Assembly: GCA_040757115.1 (NCBI GenBank)
Contig: JBFLYA010000003.1
Location: forward strand, 1 to 58,260
Source: a bacterium
GTDB taxonomy: Bacteria > UBA9089 > CG2-30-40-21 > SBAY01
DNA: 58,260 bases
Reading direction: 5' to 3'
Below the pieces are notes generated by a model, which was given only the letters and a program-made list of their open reading frames with translations, searched no databases and had not been told where the DNA came from. The first letter of the stretch is position 1; each line of letters begins with the position of its first letter. Below are positions 7,503 through 14,922 of this stretch, in pieces. A program made the position numbers and the translations under genes.

Positions 7503-9239
7503 TTAACTCCTTTCTTTTTCTTGAGGACTAATTTGTTTAACCATAGAGGTAGGAATAGTTTCTTCTAAAAGTTCTACAAAATGTGGGGAGATACAAACTT
7601 CACCTTGGGTATCTACCTCTACAATCCCTTTACCCTCAATCGAAAAAGTTTTGATAACCTTATTTTTACCAATAGTTTCTATTTCTATCTTATCATAGCC
7701 CATTTGGTGGAGTGATAGTAATATTCTATCTACTACTATATCTTGCAAAGTTCGCTCATCTTGAATAAGTTGTGGAATTGTTCCTGTTCCTTCTTTTACG
7801 CCAGTTACCTTATAATTTAAGTATATGCCTCGATTTTTTAACTCATCAAAAAAATGCTGTAACTCGGGTAGACAGGTAGCCTGACCTGCCTCATCGGATT
7901 TAAACCCATCGAGGTCATACAAAATTTCTCCCTCCGCGGAAACATTGACCCTAAAAATTTTCTCTCCTTTTATAGCTTTGTAATATATTCGCTCTTTTAT
8001 TTCAGACTTTTCAATTTCTGTATATTTCATTATTTGAAATACCTCTTCTATCTTTTGACTAATATGTGCCTGAAGATTTTGATTGAGGGTATTAATTGCC
8101 TTTTCTTTAATCTGATTAAATTTCTCCTGAGCATATTTTGCCTGGGACAGAGCATCATCTAATCTACCAGTGCGAAACATCTCTTGAGCTTCAGCTAAAG
8201 TCTGTTTTGCTTCCTCAAAGTTGTCTTTCAAAGTAAGTCTAACAATCTCTCTAACAGATTGAAGTGACTCTTCTTCACTCTTTTCTAACATTTCTATAAT
8301 AATCTCAGCATCTTCTACAGCTTTATCAAAATCTATTTGAATCTGGTTTGTTCTTTTTTCCCAGGTTTCTTTTTCTATCCTCAACCTATTACTTAAGTTA
8401 GACAAATGTTTAGTTATATCTTCCATGTGCTGCCAAACTATCGTGTAATTCTGGTCTTTCCAATTAGTGGTTATATCTCTAATCTCATCTTCTATTCTGC
8501 TAATCTCCTGTTGATTATTAGAAGGAAAAGAACCTGCAATTGTCTCTGTTTCTAATAAATCCAACTCCGCTTTCATTATCATTTCATGAATTTTCTCTGT
8601 CTGCTGATAGTGCTGTTCCTGAAGAACATAAGCTTTCTTCATTGTCTCTTGAAGCACACTTAAGGCTTCTTCTGCAAGACTATAAGAAGATGGAAATTCT
8701 CCTCTCTCTAAATTCTCTTTTCCTCGCTGTTCAATATTAACTATCCTATCTATTGCCTCTTTTTCTACAAATGGCAATCTCTGAACTTTTTCTAACATAA
8801 AATCCACTTCTTGCCAATTCATTGAAATTATTTGTTTAGCTGTTCTTTCCTCAGCCTCCTGGCCTAAAAATTTCAATTCTTCCCTAAATTGCTTTTCTTG
8901 CTGGAGATATTTCTGTCTTCTTTGTTCAATCTCCTGTTGCTCTTTAATAGCCTGTTTATGAGTCTGAAATCGTAATTTTTTATCTTTTCCTCGCTCTTTT
9001 TTGATAACTTCTGCTTTTTTCTGATGTTCTTTAATTAATTTAGTAACTCTCTGTTTTTCTTTCTCAAGCATCTTTTTTACTTTTTCTCTTCGTTTCTGAG
9101 CTATCTCTTGAGCGGTGTTATTAACTACTTCATATAACTTACAACCACAAAAAACCAATCCTTTGGCACCATAATAAACTCCGCTTACTGCTGCCCCTAA
9201 ACAAATTCCTATTACATCTGCTCCCCCTGCACTACTCAT
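7503..9239 (-). CDS. Long coiled-coil protein with N-terminal hydrophobic segment
   Basis: 578 aa, family not recognised. Residues 1-45 are small and hydrophobic (ADVIGICLGAAVSGVYYGAKGL) and could anchor it to the membrane. Residues about 45-400 are heptad-rich Glu/Lys/Gln coiled coil. The last ~170 residues form a compact domain with alternating strands (KGEKIFRVNVSAEGEILYDLDGF; later KTFSIEGKGIVEVDTQGEV) that looks like a duplicated beta-rich unit. It resembles architectures seen beside Ycf46-like ATPases, but I cannot name it. It directly precedes the AAA+ gene and probably works with it as adaptor or scaffold. Confidence 0.75.
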   Translation of the reverse strand: MSSAGGADVIGICLGAAVSGVYYGAKGLVFCGCKLYEVVNNTAQEIAQKRREKVKKMLEKEKQRVTKLIKEHQKKAEVIKKERGKDKKLRFQTHKQAIKEQQEIEQRRQKYLQQEKQFREELKFLGQEAEERTAKQIISMNWQEVDFMLEKVQRLPFVEKEAIDRIVNIEQRGKENLERGEFPSSYSLAEEALSVLQETMKKAYVLQEQHYQQTEKIHEMIMKAELDLLETETIAGSFPSNNQQEISRIEDEIRDITTNWKDQNYTIVWQHMEDITKHLSNLSNRLRIEKETWEKRTNQIQIDFDKAVEDAEIIIEMLEKSEEESLQSVREIVRLTLKDNFEEAKQTLAEAQEMFRTGRLDDALSQAKYAQEKFNQIKEKAINTLNQNLQAHISQKIEEVFQIMKYTEIEKSEIKERIYYKAIKGEKIFRVNVSAEGEILYDLDGFKSDEAGQATCLPELQHFFDELKNRGIYLNYKVTGVKEGTGTIPQLIQDERTLQDIVVDRILLSLHQMGYDKIEIETIGKNKVIKTFSIEGKGIVEVDTQGEVCISPHFVELLEETIPTSMVKQISPQEKERS

Positions 9240-9536
9240 TGGTATTCTCCTTTAAACTACATCTTGATTATTCAACAAATTTCGACCTGTGCGGTTAGGT
9301 TCAAATAAAATGCAAGAAGCAGATATTCAATGCTACAAACAGGTCGCTCCTACGGAGCTACAAACATATTGCTTTTGCGGAATGCTACAAACAGATTGCT
9401 CCTACGGAGCTTTATTTATATTAGCTCCAGAGGAGCGGTCTGTTTGTAGAAAGATTATATCCTTACAACATAATTAGCTCCAGAGGAGCGACCTGTGTAT
9501 TCTTTTTCTCACCCTAACCGCACAGGTGGACAAATT
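9240..9536. mobile_element. MITE-like element inside the operon
   Basis: The gap between the two coiled-coil genes holds a ~243-bp element bounded by perfect 15-bp inverted repeats: acctgtgcggttagg (9285-9299) and cctaaccgcacaggt (9513-9527). Inside are two direct and two inverted copies of a gctcctacggagct / agctccagaggagc hairpin unit. Related pieces occur at 22566-22580, 49640-49660 and 50050-50115. It has no coding capacity and does not break a gene, but it may affect read-through. Confidence 0.7.
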
Positions 9537-10127
9537 TTATAAAGCTCCTTTTGTTGCCTCTTGAGAAATCCTCATCCTGTTCTTCAAATTTTTAACTTCA
9601 TCATTTAAGTCTTTGATTTGCTTTTTCAAGTTTTCATTTTCTGTCTTCAGTTTGTTACACTCATCTACAAGTTCATTATTGACCTTCTGTAAACTCTCCT
9701 TATCTGCATTCACTTTCTTAAGTATTTCTTCTATTTCTTTTACCTTATCTGCTTTCTGGTGATTTTGTTCTTCACTTTGTTGAAGTTTTTGAGATAAGAT
9801 TTCATTCTCCTTTGCTTTTTGAGAGATTAAACCTTCCTTTTCTTTTAATCTCCGCTGAACTTCATTAAGTTCAAATTGAAGGCTATTTATTTCTTGCCTA
9901 TGTTGTGTCTGTAGTATAGTAATCTGACTATTTAAAGAACGATTTTGAGTAGTTAGATTTTTTATTTCAGCCTTATAGCGTTCTATTTCAGTATGTAATT
10001 GTCGAATCTCTTTTTCCTGTCCTCCTAATAAGAGCGATGGGGTCCTACTCATATTAGAAACAGGAGTTGGTTTTCTTTTTCTTCGTACCCGTATATCTTT
10101 TATTTTCACACTCGAACTATTTTGCAT
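9537..10127 (-). CDS. Coiled-coil protein with basic N-terminal motif
   Basis: 196 aa. Residues 1-25 are basic and carry VKIKDIR at 7-13, similar to the LRIKGIR motif in the VWA, JAMM and E2 proteins. Residues about 35-185 are almost uninterrupted coiled coil (Glu/Lys/Asn/Gln heptads) with no transmembrane segment or enzyme motif. It is probably a cytoplasmic scaffold or spacer. The start has GGAG 8 bases upstream. A MITE-like element separates it from the next operon gene. Confidence 0.75.
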   Translation of the reverse strand: MQNSSSVKIKDIRVRRKRKPTPVSNMSRTPSLLLGGQEKEIRQLHTEIERYKAEIKNLTTQNRSLNSQITILQTQHRQEINSLQFELNEVQRRLKEKEGLISQKAKENEILSQKLQQSEEQNHQKADKVKEIEEILKKVNADKESLQKVNNELVDECNKLKTENENLKKQIKDLNDEVKNLKNRMRISQEATKGAL

Positions 10128-10170
10128 GTGATTATCTCCATTAAATAGAACGGCATCGTTCCACCCACAT

Positions 10171-10305
10171 TTATCCTCCTATGAAATTATCCAATTTGGT
10201 GATTGTAACCTTAGCTACCTCACTCCACTTACCCTTTCTCTCATTATAGTCAATAGCTCTAATTCTATACTCAAGGATTTTCGTCAATCTGTTACCTCTG
10301 CCCAT
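10171..10305 (-). pseudogene. Duplicated end of an FN3 domain (44-codon remnant)
   Basis: An open frame gives KILEYRIRAIDYNERKGKW... SEVAKVTI, closely matching the end of the second FN3 domain of the JAMM gene just upstream (MYKIRTIGCNDEKGEW... SKVVKVTI). It is therefore a partial duplication in the 188-bp gap between the JAMM and coiled-coil genes. It has an ATG and ends Ile-Gly-Gly, but its FN3 homology argues against a modifier role. Confidence 0.6.
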
Positions 10306-10315
10306 TCTGCCCTAC

Positions 10316-12208
10316 TCATTTGTTTTCTTCTTTCAAACCTTCATTTCTCCTTACCCCCTCTTCACCACTATCGACATTCTGTAACGACTGGTCTTCCTTA
10401 TTTACATCTGATGGATTAGACATTTCTTCTTTTTTTACACTTGGTTGAAGTGGTTGTTGAGGTGAACCCTCATCCTTTTTTACGGTTGGACCTTTTTTTT
10501 TATCTTCCTTTTCTCTCTTTCTTGTGTTTGTATTCCAATTATTTTGCTGGCCCTTCTTTCTTTCTTCTTGGATTGTAACCTTAACCACCTTACTCCACTC
10601 CCCCTTTTCATCATTACAGCCAATAGTTCTAATTTTATACATAAGGTTTTTCTTTTGTTTTGGTGACCACTCATCGCTATATTCTTTTGAATTCCACGAA
10701 TATATATCTTTTAGTTTTTTAAAATCCTCCTCTCCCACTTTTACCTGAATTTCATAATATTTAACGGAACTATCTAAATTATCATTCCATTTCAAAATCA
10801 CAATTTTGCCATCTTTTTCCAGCTCAGCGTTGAATCCCGTAGGTGCTTCTAGTTTAGGTGGTATTGGTTCCTGTGGTATTGGTGACGAAAACTCTTTCGT
10901 ATAAGATTTATCATTTTGTAACTTGAGTGTTAAAGTATATTTGTAGTCTTTTCCCGGTAAGACATCTGTATCTTTATACTGCCCATTAATTATCTCTTGA
11001 TGACTAAGGGTTAGTGATTTATCATGCTCATTAGATGATGTTCTCTTTAAAATTCCGTCTTTGATTTCTTTTTCATCTACTCCTTTCAACTCCCATTTTA
11101 CAACTAATCCATCTTTAGATAGTTCGGGGCGCAATATATCAAATATATCATTAGAGACTGGATTACTTAGATTATCCTTTTTTTCTTGAGGGAATTCAAC
11201 AGGCCGTTCACTAGGGATTTCAACAGGTTGGAACATAAGGAAGATAAGGTAGATAAAGATGACAGCCATTACAATCATTCCACACCAAAGGATTATTTCC
11301 ATCACATCCTGGAAAGTAATTTCCTCCAGAGATTCAATAAGCTCACCCCAAATTTTTTTAATTGGATTAGGTTTTTTAGGACGGTATTGAGGTTCAGTTT
11401 TCTCATTAGATTGCCGATTTTGTCCTTTTGTAGGAATATTATTAACTCTGCGAGTTGAATAGTTATCCATGCAAGGGGAATAGTCATCCAGATAAAATTC
11501 AGCTCTACATTCTGAGTCTAACCTATCATTTTCCCAGATAAAGTATCCTGCTGTCTTCTTTTTAGGTTGAATAACCAAAGCTACATGCCAGGGCTGCATA
11601 AAATTGGTTTTCGCTAACTCTCGGTCAGGAGGAGAGAGTGAGATATCGTGACTTGGATGACTATGATACCAACCCACTTGTTTAAGATGTGAATACTTCT
11701 CTTGTTGTAGGTTTTTTACCCTATTTTTTTCTTGAGGGGTAAAGACAAAGTGGTCGTATCTGGCATTGTCATACTTCATAGGAATGGCTTCCTCAATATG
11801 AACCATATATGTTTCTCTTCCCATTTTCTTTACTGGAGGAGGCACATACCCTAACAAAATTCCTCCTGTTTCATTAGGAATTTTTTCTTGAGATTGAAAA
11901 AAGATTTTTTTGTAGACCCTCTTCACACAAAAAATTTCTACTGGAGAATTGGATACCTGCCAGGGAATCGTCTCGCCACTTATCTCTGTCTCCTTACTAT
12001 TTCGTATCCCTTTTATTCGTAGATTAGTAACATTTTGGTTCTCTTTCTCTTTACCCAATTCTTTTTCTTTCTCAGGGGGAGGTGACATAGCTGATTGAGA
12101 AGATACTTGACTCTGTCTGGGAATAGAAGGTTGTATAGATCCTATTTTATGTTCCCACTGTTCTAATCTTCTTTGTAACCAATTTTCTTCCTTTTCCTTC
12201 AAGTCCAT
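10316..12208 (-). CDS. JAMM/MPN metallopeptidase (deubiquitinase-like) with TM helix and FN3 domains
   Basis: 630 aa. Residues 1-80 are polar linker with LRIKGIR at 63-69. Residues about 90-245 are a JAB/MPN domain with the complete zinc signature: E113 (NETGG), H182-S-H184-P, S192 and D195 (HxHx7SxxD). Such enzymes cleave isopeptide or C-terminal bonds of ubiquitin-like proteins. A transmembrane helix lies at about 297-320 (VMEIILWCGMIVMAVIFIYLIF). Two fibronectin-III-like domains follow (about 345-445 and 450-550), then a charged low-complexity tail. With the peptidase in the cytoplasm, the FN3 domains would be periplasmic. The start has GAGGTG and lies 10 bases after the E2 stop. Confidence 0.9.
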   Translation of the reverse strand: MDLKEKEENWLQRRLEQWEHKIGSIQPSIPRQSQVSSQSAMSPPPEKEKELGKEKENQNVTNLRIKGIRNSKETEISGETIPWQVSNSPVEIFCVKRVYKKIFFQSQEKIPNETGGILLGYVPPPVKKMGRETYMVHIEEAIPMKYDNARYDHFVFTPQEKNRVKNLQQEKYSHLKQVGWYHSHPSHDISLSPPDRELAKTNFMQPWHVALVIQPKKKTAGYFIWENDRLDSECRAEFYLDDYSPCMDNYSTRRVNNIPTKGQNRQSNEKTEPQYRPKKPNPIKKIWGELIESLEEITFQDVMEIILWCGMIVMAVIFIYLIFLMFQPVEIPSERPVEFPQEKKDNLSNPVSNDIFDILRPELSKDGLVVKWELKGVDEKEIKDGILKRTSSNEHDKSLTLSHQEIINGQYKDTDVLPGKDYKYTLTLKLQNDKSYTKEFSSPIPQEPIPPKLEAPTGFNAELEKDGKIVILKWNDNLDSSVKYYEIQVKVGEEDFKKLKDIYSWNSKEYSDEWSPKQKKNLMYKIRTIGCNDEKGEWSKVVKVTIQEERKKGQQNNWNTNTRKREKEDKKKGPTVKKDEGSPQQPLQPSVKKEEMSNPSDVNKEDQSLQNVDSGEEGVRRNEGLKEENK

Positions 12209-12218
12209 ACTTCACCTC

Positions 12219-13079
12219 TTATATTTCAAGACTTTGCTTTTTAGTAGATTTCTCTGATGAATCCTTGTGCAATACTATTTTGACCCTTTTCTCTCCTAGT
12301 TTTAAAGGAAGTGTCAGCCCTACTCTACTTAAAGGAAAGAAGTCAGGATGTTTCTCTTTATAAGCCAAATACCATTCTTTGGCTTTAAGATTCATCCTCG
12401 GGTGGTCATCATCGAGGTTTACAGACCAATATTGTATCAATTTACAACACTGGACACAGGCATAAATCAAGTTACTGTCCAGTGGATACCATTCGAAGAA
12501 TAAGCATACATCCCTTTTCTTATCCATATTGGCATTAGGATGAAAAATATCGGTTACCGCGATTACAACTGGTCGAAGAATAGGATAATCTCGTGACAAT
12601 GTTAATCTAAGAATATGTTCATCTTCCTTTATTATTGGTTCTTTCTTATCGTCTAATCCACTAATTCCCTTTATCTTCATCAAAATAATTTCAATCTCTC
12701 CTGGAGATAGCCCCTTCACTCTTAGATGTTCAGGATTAGCCGTTGCTAACCGTAATAATCCAGCCCGGTCTTCTTGAACCCGGTTCGTGTTCTCATAGGC
12801 AGCTACTTCTGATGGGTCATATACTGAAATAACACTTCCTGGTGGGACACCCATGTTTGACAAACTATTATCAAGAAAGAGCTCCTCTTGATTCCAGAAA
12901 ACAGAGTACTGAACCTCTTGTCCCTTTTCATCATAGAGACGGATAGGATATTCTGTTCCTTGAGAGGTTCTGATAAGGTCTCTCAAGACATCTATCAAAG
13001 ATGTCTCATCATCCACTTCTACACTATACTCCTGCTGACCTTTTGGTGTAGTTACTACAAAAATAAAATTATTAATCAT
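12219..13079 (-). CDS. Ubiquitin-like domain fused to E2-like (UBC-fold) conjugating domain
   Basis: 286 aa. Residues 1-90 read as a beta-grasp Ubl: FIFVVTTPKGQQEYSVEV, helix SLIDVLRDLIRTSQ, then SLSNMGVPPGSVISVYD. A linker carries LRVKGL at 119-124. Residues about 130-250 follow the E2 plan: LRLTLSRDYPILRPVV strands, the H180-P-N turn (IFHPNAN), and catalytic-type Cys192 (KKRDVCLFFEWYP) 12 residues later, then the C-terminal helices. In the family this Cys carries the Ubl as a thioester. The Ubl does not end in Gly-Gly, so it is more likely a docking or regulatory domain than the conjugated tag. AGGAGGTG precedes the start. Confidence 0.85.
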   Translation of the reverse strand: MINNFIFVVTTPKGQQEYSVEVDDETSLIDVLRDLIRTSQGTEYPIRLYDEKGQEVQYSVFWNQEELFLDNSLSNMGVPPGSVISVYDPSEVAAYENTNRVQEDRAGLLRLATANPEHLRVKGLSPGEIEIILMKIKGISGLDDKKEPIIKEDEHILRLTLSRDYPILRPVVIAVTDIFHPNANMDKKRDVCLFFEWYPLDSNLIYACVQCCKLIQYWSVNLDDDHPRMNLKAKEWYLAYKEKHPDFFPLSRVGLTLPLKLGEKRVKIVLHKDSSEKSTKKQSLEI

Positions 13080-13110
13080 TAGTGATACACCTCCTTCAGA
13101 AGATTAGACT

Positions 13111-14226
13111 TTAACTTGACTTTTGAACGGAATAAGCAGGAAAATCCTCTTCAATCTTCCCCATTTCTCTCATTAAGAAGATTATCAAGATACCATTTGT
13201 TGGCTCCAAATCCAGAAGAGTTTCCGTTTTCTTTATGCTGAGTTTTCTTTCTGCTATTCTCTTTATCAAAGCGGGATTAATTGGTAATACGCAGTAGTTA
13301 TTGCCCACCTCTTTTATTTCAGGGATAAAAACTGGTAATAAATCTACTATTGATACATCTGCTGGCAGCCGTCCTGAATATAGTTTCAACTGAGCAAACA
13401 GAAATGAAACAGCAAATACTGTAACGATAGGTCGAAGAACTAATTCTTCACAAGGAAAGATATTCTGTTCGTAGAGTCGCTTTTCGTTGTCTATCCAAAT
13501 TCTTTTCTCTGGATGAACTAACCGATAATCTGTTATTCGAGATGCCTCTCCCTTATTCCATACTTCATTTGTTAATCTTAGGAAGTCAGGATGGTTAAAT
13601 ATTTGACTTACGGGCTGAAGACAATCTACATCAATCTCCACTCCTCCTTTTTCTCCAAATGTAGTTATCTTCATTTTAATAGACATAGGGTATGCAGTAA
13701 TACTCTCCCCTTCTTCTAAAACAAATGGAGTAGGGTCTTGTGCTTGAAGTAATTGTTTTCTACCCTTAACTAAAATGAAATTATTCCACTTAACATCTTG
13801 TTGTAGATATTGATACAGAGAATAGATAGGATACCTTCCATCCGTAGGGAAATATAATGAAAATTTTTCCCCCTGCCTATCTTTGCTAGTCCAATTAAGG
13901 ATCTCAACTACATCAGGGCTTTTAATCAATAGAAGATTTTCATGATGTCCCCTTAATTGTTCAAGAGAGAGTTTTAGATTTTTAACAATACCCCAGGAAT
14001 TACGGTTGGGAGAAAAAACAGCTACATTAGTTTGCGCTTCTCTCCACTTAATTTCAGCTAAAAGTTGTGTTTTTATGTCTTTCAAAGAGGTATTTGATGG
14101 AAACCCTCTTCTTTGTCTAAAAAGTGATGGTTGACCTTGCAACAACTCAATCCACTGGCACAGTTTATCTTCTTGTATTATCTTCCAATTACCTTCATAG
14201 GTGTATATATTAGGGAATAAATTCAT
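13111..14226 (-). CDS. Probable tandem beta-grasp (Ubl-like) protein of the conjugation operon
   Basis: 371 aa, no named family recognised. Two segments look like Ubl folds: about 125-185 (GEKFSLYFPTDGRYPIYSLY... ending VLEEGESITAYP) and about 186-270 (KMKITTFGEKGGVEIDV... YRLVHPEKRIWIDNEKRLYE... CEELVLRP). The second closely follows the ubiquitin pattern 'value-of-tag, defined, gap, early, output strand'. The first 120 residues are helical. The C-terminus (YSVQKSS) has no glycine tail, so any conjugation would need trimming. It lies between the RING and E2 genes with AGGAGG at its start. It may be the modifier precursor or an adaptor. Confidence 0.55.
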   Translation of the reverse strand: MNLFPNIYTYEGNWKIIQEDKLCQWIELLQGQPSLFRQRRGFPSNTSLKDIKTQLLAEIKWREAQTNVAVFSPNRNSWGIVKNLKLSLEQLRGHHENLLLIKSPDVVEILNWTSKDRQGEKFSLYFPTDGRYPIYSLYQYLQQDVKWNNFILVKGRKQLLQAQDPTPFVLEEGESITAYPMSIKMKITTFGEKGGVEIDVDCLQPVSQIFNHPDFLRLTNEVWNKGEASRITDYRLVHPEKRIWIDNEKRLYEQNIFPCEELVLRPIVTVFAVSFLFAQLKLYSGRLPADVSIVDLLPVFIPEIKEVGNNYCVLPINPALIKRIAERKLSIKKTETLLDLEPTNGILIIFLMREMGKIEEDFPAYSVQKSS

Positions 14227-14250
14227 TTCTTATACCTCCTCTTCTTTCCT

Positions 14251-14922
14251 TTAACTCTTCGTCTTTTTATAACTTCTGAGATTAATTTTGCACTCAGGAT
14301 TGAGGCATCTCCAGCGATTAGGTACTCCCCAACAATCTATACATAAGATAGTATCACAGTTAGGGCACTTTCTTAAGTCCAAGCTCTGTCCATCGCTTCC
14401 ACTATTTCTTCGACAGAGTGGACATATATAGTTAGGTATCAATAGAGTATTACCAAGTGCCTCTGGTATAGGTTCAAATTGAGTAGATGGAATAGCTGTT
14501 CTGACTACTTTATCTTTTTTACCATACGCTGGGAAAAATATAATCGTGAGCACCCCTATTATTACTCCTACCGCACTTGCTATTAAAATCAGAGAATGCT
14601 CATCAATGAATTTGTTTAATTCTACTTGAGAGATTTGTAGAATCAAATAAAAGAACAATAGAAAATTTCCTATTCCACAACCTATACCTTGCACTAGAAC
14701 AGTTAGAAGTCTCCACCTTTGAACCGACCTCAGTAGAAGAGCAATAACACATCCTACTACAAATTGGAGAATACCAAATACTATCCATGGAACCTTCACC
14801 CAAAAGAGTATCCCTCCTAATATTGCACCAAATAAGCTTATCACTCCTGAAACACCAAAATTTCTAATCTTATCCATATTCTGTTTTAATCTTCTCATGA
14901 ACAGATTTTTTCTCCTTTTCAT
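14251..14922 (-). CDS. Membrane protein with C-terminal RING-like zinc domain (candidate E3)
   Basis: 223 aa. Four hydrophobic helices (about 22-135) are followed by a cytoplasmic-looking linker and eight cysteines arranged in four pairs: C167/C170, C186/C189, C194/C197, C206/C211 (CPLC, CPNC, CIDC, CLNPEC). The alternation and spacing fit a RING-type or related binuclear treble-clef. RING proteins bring a charged E2 to its target, so this could be a membrane-bound E3. All ligands are Cys, so a rubredoxin-like or double zinc-ribbon fold remains possible. It overlaps the E1 stop by 4 bases (ATGA), meaning tight translational coupling. Confidence 0.75.
   Translation of the reverse strand: MKRRKNLFMRRLKQNMDKIRNFGVSGVISLFGAILGGILFWVKVPWIVFGILQFVVGCVIALLLRSVQRWRLLTVLVQGIGCGIGNFLLFFYLILQISQVELNKFIDEHSLILIASAVGVIIGVLTIIFFPAYGKKDKVVRTAIPSTQFEPIPEALGNTLLIPNYICPLCRRNSGSDGQSLDLRKCPNCDTILCIDCWGVPNRWRCLNPECKINLRSYKKTKS

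Noticed and set aside
9281-9535. Alternating tacggagct/gctccagagg units as a CRISPR array
   Set aside because: Units are partly inverted, spacing is irregular and there are no unique spacers or cas genes.
10171-10305. Open frame ending Ile-Gly-Gly inside the ubiquitin-like operon, at first sight a Ubl tag
   Set aside because: Its sequence matches the end of the JAMM protein's FN3 domain, so it is a duplicated remnant; 44 codons is also too short for a Ubl.
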